A stretch of DNA of 64,000 nt from Pseudoips prasinana (taxonomy: Eukaryota > Arthropoda > Insecta > Lepidoptera > Nolidae), in NCBI GenBank assembly GCA_951640165.1, contig OX621264.1:8313001-8377000 (forward strand), given 5' to 3'. The notes beneath the pieces were generated by a model. The model was not told where the DNA came from, ran no database searches, and saw only the letters and a list, made by a program, of their open reading frames with translations. Position numbers and translations under genes: made by a program. Below, in pieces: positions 51,610 to 61,779 of this stretch (position 1 is the first letter of the stretch; each line of letters opens with the position of its first letter).

Positions 51610-53586
51610 ATGCAGATGAGTCGCATGGGGTCTCCCTCCGTCGCTATGGATGACGACACAGGCGCTGGCCACGCTCTGGCCGACTTTCTTCTACAACTTG
51701 AGAACTACAATCCCTCGATACCAGATTCCGTGGTGGCACATTACTTGAACATGTCTGGCTTTGAATCTCAGGATCCCAGGTAACACTCTTTTGCTGTTCT
51801 ACTATTTATTTATAGAATATACCTCCCAGTAAAGCACTAAATTGCATGACTTAACTGGACACATTTACTTCAAAGATTATTTTTTTAAATGGGGGTATTT
51901 GCCTTAATTCTATGTATTCTCGTATATTTAACATTTAACATGACAAATTCACGCCACTGTAATAGGACAAATTCAGGTACATGTAATCTAATAAAATAAA
52001 AGCAATAAATTTCTTGCATGTTCACACAATGTGGTATTTCACTCTTACATAGTTACTATTTACACTCGTGACATAGTGACCCTGACAAAACTACGTGTGA
52101 CATTGAGCTGAGTGTAAACAAAGCTCTTTCTTAGGCAGTTGATGTAGTTCATAACTGATCTTACTCCTGAAGGCATAACCAATCTTCTTCGTGGATGTTG
52201 ACAGAGTGGTCATGAGTAGAATGAGCATAATCAATTTAAATCCATATTACAAATGTATTTGCAGGGGAAGCTATTTAATGAGAGGAATTGGGTTCAGGAC
52301 AGGCCACCATGATGATAAGATAACACTTTGTAATTTGTTTTCGGTGTATTTGAGGGTAGAAATCTATGACTTTTTTTGTCAAGGTAGAGAAGTACATTCG
52401 TTGTTGAGAAAAATTGTGTAATGTTAAAAATCAGCACATTGCACTACCATTCTCAGGTAATCAGTTATTTTTTTTGGTTGCGCAATTCACCCATATATCG
52501 AAAACTATATATTTAGATAATTAGAATAGAATAGAACTTTACTAACCAAGAATTAACACGTTTATACAGAGTTGTTATAATAAAGTATACAAATTTTCAT
52601 TGCCAGTGTAAATATGAAAATGTGAATCTCCCTGCACTAGGCTGAGCCTGTCCTGCTGCCATATGTTTATCTCTGCTAGTTTAGTTAGCTGGCTCGGCCT
52701 AGTTTGTTAGTTGTCCCATTTTCAAAATAAAATAATATCCTGGGGCATTATTTACACACGACCATCTGATCCCAAACTAAGCACAGCTTGTAATATGGAA
52801 ACGAGATAACTGAAATACTACATATACAACTTTTTTTATTATACATACTTATATAGATAATTACACCCAGACTCCAGACAAACAGACATGTTCATGTACA
52901 CAAATATCTGAATAGTGGGAATTTAACCCACAACCTGCATCACGCCATTATATCCTACTAATATTATAAAGAAAGTTTGTAAGTATGGATGGATGTTTGT
53001 TAATCTTTCACGTAAAAACTACTGAATGCATTTTAATGAAACTATATAATAATATAGCTTATACATCAGAATAACACATAGGCTACAATTTATAAAAATA
53101 TTGTGTGATTTGTCCAAAATATGAAGATAAGTGTCAAGTAAGTAGGAAAAAATCTACCATCTGCGAGCTATTCCGGCGTGCACTGCCAAAACCGCAGTTT
53201 CTGAGTATAGATGTATGGATGTAGTATGTTTGTTACTCTTTTACGCCAAAACTACTTTAAAGCGGGTGAAACCGCGGGGCATAGCTAGTACTCGAAAATT
53301 TTTATGGCCTAGTCAAGAAGACGGAAATGAACCTAACAAGCTAACATAACCATTATAAAATTCCAGGTTGATCCGCTTGGTGGCACTGGCGTCGCAGAAG
53401 TTTTTATCAGACATCGCCAATGATGCACTCCAGCACTGCAAGATGCGTACATCTAGCCAAATCACACAGACCTCCAAGAACCAAAAGGGTCCTAAAGAAA
53501 AGAAATATGTTATCACTATGGAAGACCTGGCACCAGCGTTGCAAGAATATGGAATAATAGCCAGGAAACCACATTACTTCGTTTGA
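51610..53586 (+). CDS. Taf10: TAF10, TFIID/SAGA subunit 10 (two exons)
   Basis: Exons 51610-51779 and 53367-53586 join to 129 aa; donor CCCAG|GTAACA, acceptor TTCCAG|GTTG, phase 2 (the split Arg codon sits in DPRLIRLV). The protein is the histone-fold subunit shared by TFIID and SAGA-type co-activators in the nucleus. Motifs: LADFLLQLENYNPSIPDSVV, HYLNMSGFESQDPRLIRLV, ASQKFLSDIANDALQHCKMR, KKYVITMEDLAPALQEYGI, ending KPHYFV; these match the conserved TAF10 core from insects to human. The N-terminus is short (about 20 residues before the core). A start slightly downstream (third codon) is also possible. The 1587-bp intron has acquired a SINE S2 and a Helitron H1. Divergent neighbour of the translocase gene. 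Confidence 0.95.
52733..52935 (-). mobile_element. SINE S2 in the TAF10 intron
   Basis: AATAATATCCTGGGGCATTA, CATCTGATCCCAAACTAAGC, ACAGCTTGTAATATGGAAAC, AGATAATTACACCCAGACTC, TGTTCATGTACACAAATATC; head decayed. Antisense to TAF10. Confidence 0.8.
52953..53288 (+). mobile_element. Helitron H1, long form, in the TAF10 intron
   Basis: TCCTACTAATATTATAAAGA start, TACCATCTGCGAGCTATTCC, GCGTGCACTGCCAAAACCGC, CGCCAAAACTACTTTAAAGC, end GTGAAACCGCGGGGCATAGC, TAG|T. Ends 78 bp before the splice acceptor. Confidence 0.85.
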
Positions 53587-53722
53587 TACCACCTTTTATT
53601 TTGTGAGTGTACACAATTTAACTATGATGTATAATCTGCATTAAAAATATATATTAAGAATTATTGTAATTGGCAACATTTAAATTTCAACATGCCCATA
53701 TTAACATGTGGAATGTCTATAG

Positions 53723-53728
53723 AATAAA
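53723..53728 (+). terminator. Poly(A) signal of TAF10
   Basis: AATAAA 137 bp after the TAF10 stop codon, followed by T/A-rich sequence. Confidence 0.6.
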
Positions 53729-54063
53729 TATAATACATGTTCCATTACGGTGACTGTCCATTATTAGGAAATACTAACAGTTTATTGATTACTAGAGACT
53801 ATTATTTTTAAAACACCAACAACTTCATAGGACTAGATTGCTAACATAGTATGCAACAACTATTGTTCTACGACTTCAGACAAAAACTTAAAAAAAAAAA
53901 AATATTTTAAAGTTTTTATTGTTCTGTTGTGACATTTGTAGGTCTATGTTTCATTCACATATGAAAGAATGAAGCGCGAACGATGCGTAGCTCGCGCGCG
54001 TTTTCACATCTTTGTCGAGCATCGCAAGTCGTAACACAATACCTACATGAAAAAAATAAAAAA

Positions 54064-54329
54064 CTAGTGTGTACTTATGTACACGCGTTAGAAGTTATAC
54101 TTCTTAATATACAACTTGAACATAGTTATCAATTTTCATACCACCTAGAACTAACGTCATGCTGTTATTTTTACGATGCGCGCGCATCGTAAAAATTCAC
54201 TCTCATACATTTTCATACCACCTAGAACTAACTTCATGCTGTTAAATTTTTTGGTGTCGGTGTGCGCGCGCATCGTAAAAATTCACGCTCATCATTTTTC
54301 TCCATCGCGCCAAAAGAAGTATAACTTCA
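54064..54329 (-). mobile_element. MITE M2, copy D
   Basis: TAGTGTGTACTTATGTACAC, GCGTTAGAAGTTATACTTCT ... CATCGCGCCAAAAGAAGTAT, AACTTC. Two modules; both flanks contain ATGCGTAGCTCGCGCGCGT-like sequence (53979 and 54413), so it split or lies between copies of another repeat. Confidence 0.8.
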
Positions 54330-55235
54330 AAAATATTTTTAAAGCTTATGTTGTGGTGTCGTAACATTCATAGGTCTACGTCCTTCATAAACAAAAGTAC
54401 GACGTTCGAACGATGCGTAGCTCGCGCGCGTGTACGCGTCTTTGAGCTGCTCGTAGAGTTATAAATATTCAAGCTTGTAATTAAATTATTAATTATTTTT
54501 GTATGAGAATAAAATCTAACAAATTATCAAAAGTTGTAGAACGAAAATTGTTGCTTATGGTGTTAGCTATCTATTACTGCTAGGTTGTTGGTGTTTTACA
54601 AGTAACCTTGTTTAAACAGATAGCAATAAGGTTAGCTCAAGTGTTAAATGTATCCGAGTGTTAATTTTTTGTCATTATTTTATATATCTTAATTTTTTTT
54701 TAATAAAATGCAGACCATATATCGTACCCCTAGTGGAAGAAAAGCATAAGTAGTGTTACGTTTATCATTTTCAAATAGCGAATTTAGACTTACATATGCT
54801 GAATTTTTGTTAAATATATTTCTTGCATTATTTCGTTAAATTTAACAAGAAAAATATAAAAAAAAATTCATGAATACATATGTAACTTTAAATTGATGAT
54901 GATAATTATAAAATCGATAGTTTGACGTAACACTGCTAATGCTTTTTTCCACTGGGGATATGATATAATTATGCTGGATATAAAACGCATCCGCTTGACA
55001 TCAATTTTAAAATTATGGTAGGCCCTATTTAATATATCACATTTGACATCTGTCAGTTACTAGTAAAGTGAATTGTAAAACGACCTTATTTGGTAATTAT
55101 TACAATAAAGATTTTTATTACAATAAAGGCGTTTTTTTAAGAGCGCCGTTGACACGCGTTTGTAGCGATACAGACGCGCGTTAGCATTGCGTTCCTATCG
55201 ATACTAACAACAACAAACTGCTCTGTAGGATAAGG

Positions 55236-55629
55236 GTCAGCGCAGACAGAGAGGAGCGCAGCGGAGAGGATTTTATTAAGGCACTAGAAAATCAACTTTA
55301 ATTTTTTTTTTATACGGGACTAGTCCCTCCCTCTTACCCACCACTGCAACTACTGTAAGCCAGGATCAACAGTGGCACACAATGAAATGACACTGAGTGG
55401 TGAAGCTCAGGCATGTCCCGGGGAATCGCTTTAACTGTCTTGGATCCCGCAACGAATTTAAAATTATTTAAATAAAGTGCATGTATGCTTGAACATTAAA
55501 ATGCGCGAGACTCCGCGAGCATTTTCTCAGGTTCAAGCATATATGCACTTTATTCCTATAGCTCTAAAGTTGATTTTCTAGTGCCTTAATAAAATCCTCT
55601 CCGCTGCGCTCCTCTCTGTCTGCGCTGAC
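55236..55629. mobile_element. TIR element with 66-bp arms, nested, containing a hairpin and a LINE tip
   Basis: Arms GTCAGCGCAGACAGAGAGGA ... GCACTAGAAAATCAACTTTA (55236-55301) and exact complement (55564-55629). Inside: a LINE 3'UTR fragment (55302-55452) and a further palindrome AATAAAGTGCATGTATGCTT / AAGCATATATGCACTTTATT (55474-55553) around GCGAGACTCCGCGAGC. Confidence 0.85.
55302..55452 (-). mobile_element. R1/Jockey-like LINE 3'UTR tip
   Basis: Poly(T) then CGGGACTAGTCCCTCCCTCT, CAGGATCAACAGTGGCACAC, GTCCCGGGGAATCGCTTTAA, GATCCCGCAACGAATTTAA. Same family as 38361-39503. Confidence 0.8.
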
Positions 55630-55982
55630 CGTAAAAGCGCGCCGCGGCGCCGTCGACGGCGTTTATAAAATGTTTTTCGACGGCGCGCTTAAAAAAACGT
55701 GGAGTGTATAAGCCCTAAATCATAATTGAAAAAAAAAAATGCAAATGTGCAATCTTACTAAAAAACAAATATTATTCTATGCCCGCCGGTTAAGGTAACG
55801 TTGTTGAATTTCGATGAAGTGCCAAATGTGATCTATTAAATTGGCCCTACTTTAGTTAAGTAGTTTTTGAGGTTATTGATTACTAAATATCTATGTTTAA
55901 GTTTAGTAAGTAACCCATGACACAAAATTGTCCAGATCGTCAACATGTTATTATACAAGGAATATATAATAAGCTCAGTATC

Positions 55983-56145
55983 ATCATCATATCAGCCGAA
56001 AGGCGCCCACTGTTGGACAAAGGCTTCCCCAAAGCTCTCCACAATTTCTGGTCTTGCGCTATCCGCATCCAGCGACTTCCAGCGACCCTCCCAAGGTCAT
56101 CGGTCCATCTTGTAGGAGGCCTGCCCGCTGCGTCTTTCGGTCCAT
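55983..56145 (-). mobile_element. RTE-type LINE 3' end
   Basis: ATCATCATATCAGCCGAAAG, GCGCCCACTGTTGGACAAAG, TCTTGCGCTATCCGCATCCA, GGTCATCGGTCCATCTTGTA, CTGCGTCTTTCGGTCC. Confidence 0.8.
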
Positions 56146-57411
56146 GTATAATAAACTCATTTCTTTCAATTTGATGGCCCAGAATTTAATTTTATTTATT
56201 TATCTTCTCTTACAACTATTGTTACAGATGTTAACTTAATACAATAGAGAAACTATCTATTAATTGTAGCTTATTACAAATAAAGTTATCTTCGTGAATT
56301 GGACGTAGTTACACGAAAAGGATCCAATCCACAACATGGTCAAAAATGAGTTAAATATACCAAACTGATGATAAATATCAAAACTATCAGTCAGTAAAAA
56401 AGATCCAAGCAAAAACATCTGTTTAACCCATTTAATCAACCCCAGAACCAACCCACCTGTATGAAACGTTGAAAAATAAAATCACCTTAAACAATCCAAC
56501 CTTCATGGTTCATAACCAGTATTACCAACCGATTTAGTAAAAGGAATCAAAGAGTCTGGATTATTGTTGCGTAATTACAATTTGTTCTTCACCAGTACTT
56601 TAATTAATACACTAAAACGATCCAGTATGCCTGGAACTTTTATCTGAATACGCTTACACCTAAATAAACAGTTATAAGAATCCAGAATGCATGGATCCTT
56701 TTCGATAAATGGATTTCGTTTATTATTCCATTAAATCTGTCAACGAAAATGATCCAGCCTGTTTGGTTAATATTAGTTGATTTCTAAATCAATTTAAATC
56801 ATTCTGTAAAACTGACTATTTGGGCTCTCTCGCTTATTACTAAACTTCGATTCATACTTTATTCCTAAGCAAAAAACCAAAATAAATCAAAGATTACTAC
56901 TGACAGGTAAGAAATAGTAGTAATTTATTCAAATTAATGGTCACCCCAAATAAATGGTAATACTGCAAAACATTGCATTGAATTTCACATTGTGCGTGTA
57001 CGCTTTGTCGGGATTGGACTTCTTCGACAGAATTAGACGTTTCTGTGAATAATTTTGTTGCAATTGAAATGAAGAGGATAGATAGCATTATGTCTTGTGT
57101 GTTAGATGATCAGATCGAATCGATTTGAAAAACTATTACAGGAGGTCTAGACCCAGGTAAGTTTAATCATTTGAATTTATTTAAAACCTAAAAGTTAAAA
57201 CACTTACTGGTTGACTATTGTTATGTTATAACTATTGTTGCAGGACAGGTTTAACTTTTACACGAAATCAATATTAAAAGGCTGTAATGTGTGTGTTTTT
57301 TTATTTATAGCTGTGTATTTAGTGTAATAACTGTGTTCTTTATTTGACAGGAGATAATAATGAGCTGAGAGTGAATGCTCCAAATAAGACAATTAGTAAT
57401 AGTTAACAAAA

Positions 57412-57808
57412 TGAAGGTATGAGTTCATAGAACGTTAAAATTATTGACACACACTTTTGTTGCAAACATAAACACGCTTTTCTTTGCTTTGCAGCTGAAA
57501 GCTCTGTCTATATTTTAATATTGAATTAATATTTAAAAAAAAACTAAGCCTATTGATATATGAATGATCTCATTTTATTGTAGCCTAACGGCACAGAAAT
57601 CCCTCAAGCTAAGGTCGATGATTTGATGTCAATGTTAGACCTTATTCCAAGAGATTGTCATGATTTTTACACATCATTAAAGAGGAATAAAACCATTGTA
57701 GAAGAAATAGATGGCTATGATGGAAAACTAGATTTTGTCCCCGAGGAGACTAAAAATACTAGAAGGCTGATTCTTGCGGAGTTAACTATCAAGCATCCTA
57801 TTACTTAA
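57412..57808 (+). pseudogene. Small spliced gene fragment, weakly CARD-like, inside TIR element
   Basis: A first exon ends ACAAAATGAAG|GTATGAG (ATG at 57412, good insect start context). An acceptor TTTATTGTAG|CC near 57582 leads to a frame that continues MK-PNGTEIPQAKVDDLMSMLD, LIPRDCHDFYTSLKRNKTIV, EEIDGYDGKLDFVPEETKNT, RRLILAELTIKHPIT-stop (57808). An alternative intermediate exon (after TTGCTTTGCAG near 57494) hits a stop within nine codons, so it is either skipped or marks decay. The segment LMSMLDLIPRDCHDFYTSL has the hydrophobic spacing of helices 4-5 of CARD/death-fold domains; this is my impression only. Exons upstream (donor CCCAG|GTAAGT near 57155; acceptor TTTGACAG near 57351) look non-coding. 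Confidence 0.4.
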
Positions 57809-57822
57809 CACCACAAGTGCCA

Positions 57823-58546
57823 CACCATTCGGTACAATGTTCGATGGCCTCAGCAGAGTCTCTCAACAAGTGGGTCTGAAAATGAACATGGATAAGACGA
57901 AAATCATGTCAAACAACCATGTTGCAACTGGTTGGAGACTCTGTACTCGAAGTTGTAGAGAACTATATTTACCTAGGACAGACCATCCAACTAGGTAGGT
58001 TCAACTTCGAAAAGCAGGTCAATCGTAGAATCCAACTAGGCTAGGCAGCGTTCGGGAAGCTACGTAATATCATCTCGTCCCAAATACCGCAGTGTCTCAA
58101 GTCGAAAGTCTTCGACCAGTGTGTGTTGCCAGTGATGACTTACGGAACAGAGACGTGATCGCTCACTATGGGCCTTATCAGGCGGCTCAAGGTCAACCAA
58201 AGAGCAACGGAAAGGGTTATCTTTGGAATTTCCCTGCGAGATCGAATCAGAAATATTGAGATCTGCAGGCAAACCAAAGTAGCCAACATAGCCCAAAGAA
58301 TTGCCAAACTAAAGTGCCAGTGGGCATAGCTCGTAGAACCGACGGCCGATGGGGCAGAAAGTTTCCCGAGTGGCGACCATGAACCGGAAGACGCAGCGTG
58401 GGCAGGCCCCCTACAAGGTGGACCGACGCGGGTCGCGGGACGCCGCTGGATGCGGGCAACGCAGGACCGGCTATTGTGGAGATCCTTGGGGGAGGCCTTT
58501 GTCCAGCATTGGTAGTCTTTCGGCTGATATGATGATGATGATGATG
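57823..58546 (+). mobile_element. RTE-type LINE, 5'-truncated, with 10-bp target duplication
   Basis: Flanked by ACAAGTGCCA at 57813-57822 and 58547-58556. Frames, broken by stops, encode the post-RT region (LNMDKTKIMSN-like, EVVENYIYLGQTIQLG, RRLKVNQRATERVIFGI). The 3' end is CTTTCGGCTGATATGATGAT plus (ATG)n, diagnostic for RTE-type insertions and the parent of the other RTE tips in this window. Confidence 0.92.
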
Positions 58547-59477
58547 ACAAGTGCCAAGCTAGAAACAACCTCTTCTAAATATTAATAAATGTAAGAAGAC
58601 CTTCTTCTGTTATGAATATTAAAAAAAGTCAAAAATAAAACTTCTTATATCTATAAGAAGTTTCCTCTCTATATTGATATAGATGACATCGTAGTTTTTT
58701 ATCCTAAAGAAAATGGAAGACTGAAAGATAATTAAGGTGAAGTAACGATAGTAATAATTAAAATATAATGCAAAATTTGAGAAGTTGTTTTGTTGGTTTT
58801 GTAATTTTATTTTGTTGATTTTGAGATGTTTGTGATGCCATATTTAAGATTAAGATTTAATTAAAATTATTAAAACAGAATACATGTTTTTATTTAATGG
58901 AATACGTTTTTCATTAAGAATATATAACTTGGGGCGTTTTAACGAAATTAAGACTGGAGCATGTGCTATGGAAAATGTAATTTAGCGAAAAGGATCCAGC
59001 CTCATCAATTAACATATAACTCTGAAAATACAATACTATGCTTGTTTGTACTATTAAAAAGAATAAAGTTTTATTATTCCACACACAGTATCATACTTTC
59101 AATAAATTTTAAAATTAATACCGATGAAGAAATATCTTCCAAACTTCAAACGTCAATATCTCCAAAGTAACTTTGTGTGGATTGGATCGTTTTCGTGTAA
59201 CTACGTCCAATTAATTCAGAGAAAATGAAAACAAGTATATTTTTTTCCGCTACCTGGTTATCTGTGTGCTAATTGTTGGAAGACCTAATTGATATTAAAA
59301 TAATCATTCGAGGTGAGGAACGTTTCCCTCCCATATTTTTAATTTTTTTTTTTCTATTTTTAACTGTCATTTTTAATACTTTGCTTCTTCAAATAGGGGT
59401 GCGGACTAGCTTTTGATTATTTCTCAGTATTACTGGCCATAGATTAAGCCTAACAGTAAAAACAAAATTAAAATCCT

Positions 59478-59650
59478 ACTTAACGTATGGGCAGTGGTTA
59501 CCCTAGTGTCAGTGTTGTTCAAGCCGCCCAGTATGCCTCTGACATGGCTTAACGACTGTTGACTAATGACTACAACCGGGACCGACAGGTTAACGTAACG
59601 AGCAACTTTGACACTAGAGTTGACACTACCCATACGATAAGCAAGCAAGC
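59478..59650 (-). mobile_element. 5S rRNA-headed SINE, copy 5, body only
   Basis: TTAACGTATGGGCAGTGGTT, GCCCAGTATGCCTCTGACAT, GACTACAACCGGGACCGACA; then an inverted repeat of its own end (GACACTAGAGTTGACACTAC, CCATACGATAAGCAAGCAAG) replaces the head. Confidence 0.65.
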
Positions 59651-59989
59651 AATAACAATACTGTTCAATTGTCATCCCGATCTATGCTATTATTCTTGTA
59701 TGCTAATTGTTTTCTAGTAGCGGTAAAATGGGGTGAATTGAGACAAGGACAATATCCATACATTAGTTAACCCTTTTCCGGGCAGTGGGGATATAGTTAC
59801 CACCACATTTTGAACTCTATTAGCTTATAATAAGGGCCAAAACCAATGAATTAGGAATATACCTACTGCCTGTTAAAGGGTTAAACTTTGTCGTTGTCCC
59901 TGTTGACCCCGTTTCACGGATGATACTTATTATGACAATTACGAATTAAATTGTCTTCATGTAACCTTCGGACGTAGCTGTGATTTTTT

Positions 59990-60149
59990 ATAATAATATC
60001 TGGGGACAATGTCACACAGATCATCCTAGCTCCAAACTAAGCAAAGCTTGTACTATGGGTACCAGGCGACGATATGCATACTTATATAGATAGATAAATA
60101 CTTATATACATAGAAAACATCCATGACTCAGAAACAAATATTCGTGCTC
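59990..60149 (-). mobile_element. SINE S1, head lost
   Basis: TAATAATATCTGGGGACAAT, GTACTATGGGTACCAGGCGA, CCATGACTCAGAAACAAATA, TTCGTGCTC; cut where another SINE (60150) begins. Confidence 0.8.
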
Positions 60150-60327
60150 TTAACTGGCATCTGATCCCAAACTAGATAGAGCCTGCACTTTGTCAATAAG
60201 TTCATACTACTACATATTATAGATAAATTACATACAGATGAAACAAATAATCGTGCTAAAGAGTTGTGCTGGGTGGGAATCGAACCCTGGGTTTGCAGTT
60301 AAGGTAACCACTAGACCAAAGGCCAGG
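60150..60327 (-). mobile_element. tRNA-headed SINE, Glu-like head
   Basis: On the minus strand: GCCTTTGGTCTAGTGGTTAC (A box TGGTCTAGTGG) and CCCAGGGTTCGATTCCCACC (B box), then body with AACTCTTTAGCACGATTATT. Only copy of this head in the window. tRNA folding is poor, so not a tRNA gene. Confidence 0.6.
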
Positions 60328-60406
60328 ATAAACGATAATGGGATTAATTATATAGGAATTATTTTTCATAAGAACTATGGTAGAAAACGAACTGTACTAT
60401 ATCTAC

Positions 60407-60570
60407 TATATAAAAATAAGTCGGGTTTTCCTTCCTGACGCTATAACTCCAGAACGCACGAACCGATTTCCACGGTTTCGCATTCGTTGGAAAGGTCTCG
60501 GGCTCCGTGAGGTTTATAGCAAAGAAAATTTATAAAATTTAACGCGAGTAACACCGCGGGGCACAGCTAG
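60407..60570 (+). mobile_element. Non-autonomous Helitron (another subfamily)
   Basis: ACTATATAAAAATAAGTCGG start, TGACGCTATAACTCCAGAAC, CGAACCGATTTCCACGGTTT, end AACGCGAGTAACACCGCGGG, GCACAGCTAG|T. Confidence 0.75.
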
Positions 60571-60637
60571 TAATATATATATATATATCACTATGGTGGA
60601 AAACAGACTGTACTATATAATATATAAACTATATTGA

Positions 60638-61092
60638 CGGGCCGGTTAGCGTGTTTGGTAGAGACTTGCCATCCACGTCGCAGGTCGTAGGTTTGATTCC
60701 CACCAACAGATATTTGTGTGCATGAACATGTCTGTTTGTCCTGAGTCTGGGTGTAATTATCTATATAAGTACTAGCGGCCCGGTACGTGCTTCGCTACGT
60801 ATAAGGCATAGTAATAAAAACATTATTATAAGTTCATTGATTTTACACTTTTTCAAGACTTTTTTTAAATTTTCTTTACGTACAAGCCTTCCCTGGACTT
60901 CCACGAATAATTCAAGACCAAAATTAGCCAAATCGGTAAAGGCGTTGATGAGTTATAACATACAACGAAAAGTGGCATTGATTTTTATATATATAGGTGT
61001 ATTTACAAAATAAAAGTAGTATATGTAGTATCTCAGTTATCTGGTTTCCATAGTACCTACAAGCTCTGCTCAGTTTGGGATTAGATGGATTC
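60638..61092 (+). mobile_element. SINE S2 split by a Helitron
   Basis: 5' part 60638-60771 (GCCGGTTAGCGTGTTTGGTA, GTCGTAGGTTTGATTCCCAC, CTGAGTCTGGGTGTAATTAT) and 3' part 60994-61092 (ATTTACAAAATAAAAGTAGT, CAGTTATCTGGTTTCCATAG, GCTCTGCTCAGTTTGGGATT). Confidence 0.8.
60772..60993 (-). mobile_element. Helitron H4, inserted in SINE S2
   Basis: CTAGCGGCCCGGTACGTGCT, TCGCTACG at left, CACTTTTTCAAGACTTTTTT, TACAACGAAAAGTGGCATTG, ATATATATA at right. No target duplication in the SINE, as expected for a Helitron. Confidence 0.8.
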
Positions 61093-61291
61093 AATAAAAA
61101 AAATCGTCTGAAGATTTTAATAGTTTTAAGAACTTTCTCATATTTGTTATATATAGCTTAACTTATTTATATGATGGTTTCACAGCTACAAACAATCCTA
61201 GTGGTGTAATTTTAGTTATAGTTTTGTATGTCGACGGTGAACTGTCAATATGTAACATGTTACCAAAAAATAAAGGAAACTAACTTTATTA

Positions 61292-61385
61292 CTTCATCAT
61301 ATCAGTTGAAAGAGGTCCACTGCTGGGCAAAGGCCTCCCCCAAGGATCTTCAGAATAGCCGGTCTTGCACTTGACACATGGCCTT
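61292..61385 (-). mobile_element. RTE-type LINE 3' tip
   Basis: TTCATCATATCAGTTGAAAG, AGGTCCACTGCTGGGCAAAG, CCTCCCCCAAGGATCTTCAG, AGCCGGTCTTGCACTTG. Confidence 0.75.
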
Positions 61386-61458
61386 GACATATCCTCTATG
61401 GGGATAAATTAAATATTTTACACCAAATCATTTTAAACATAGATTGTATGTAATATGT

Positions 61459-61599
61459 ACAGACGCCAGCACATCAAGTTACCCCAATCTGTGAAATTTC
61501 CCCAATTGAAAGTGAACCTTACGCTTTAGTGATAAAGTTGAAAATCTATTAAATAAATTTGACAGATTGGGGTAGCTGGATGTTCTGGTGTCTGGACAT
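61459..61599. mobile_element. MITE M1, copy 8
   Basis: TA|CAGACGCCAGCACATCAAGT ... GGATGTTCTGGTGTCTG, with the last TA mutated to GA. The most diverged M1 in the window. Confidence 0.8.
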
Positions 61600-61779
61600 A
61601 TTTAACAATTCTGATGAGTAGATATTGTAAGAACTAACTAGTACCAACCGTACAACGCTGGGGAGGGGTACAATTAGCGAGTACTTCTTGAGAAATAAAA
61701 TTCTTCGGTTGATTTCACATTTTTCCTTTATTTTTCTTGTTTAATGCTAAATATCAGGCAATCTAAATGCTTTCGCAGT

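Larger units (their letters stand above)
55118..55720. mobile_element. CG-rich foldback element, interrupted
   Basis: Ends AAGGCGTTTTTTTAAGAGCG / GGCGCGCTTAAAAAAACGTG are inverted; inner motif TTTGTAGCGATACAGACGCG is shared with 20675-21330. Between the arms lies a different TIR element (55236-55629). Confidence 0.65.
56297..59212. mobile_element. 2.9-kb TIR transposon carrying an intron-containing gene fragment
   Basis: Ends are inverted over 37 bp with one mismatch: AATTGGACGTAGTTACACGA, AAAGGATCCAATCCACA at left and the complement at right (59176-59212). Target duplication uncertain: AATT occurs at both ends but is self-complementary. Subterminal motifs of GATCCA type recur (AACGATCCAGTATGCCTGGA, GAATCCAGAATGCATGGATC, ATGATCCAGCCTGTTTGG, AAGGATCCAGCCTC near 58988). 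No transposase recognised. Interior has a short spliced-looking gene (57405-57808) and an RTE insertion (57823-58546). Confidence 0.85.
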
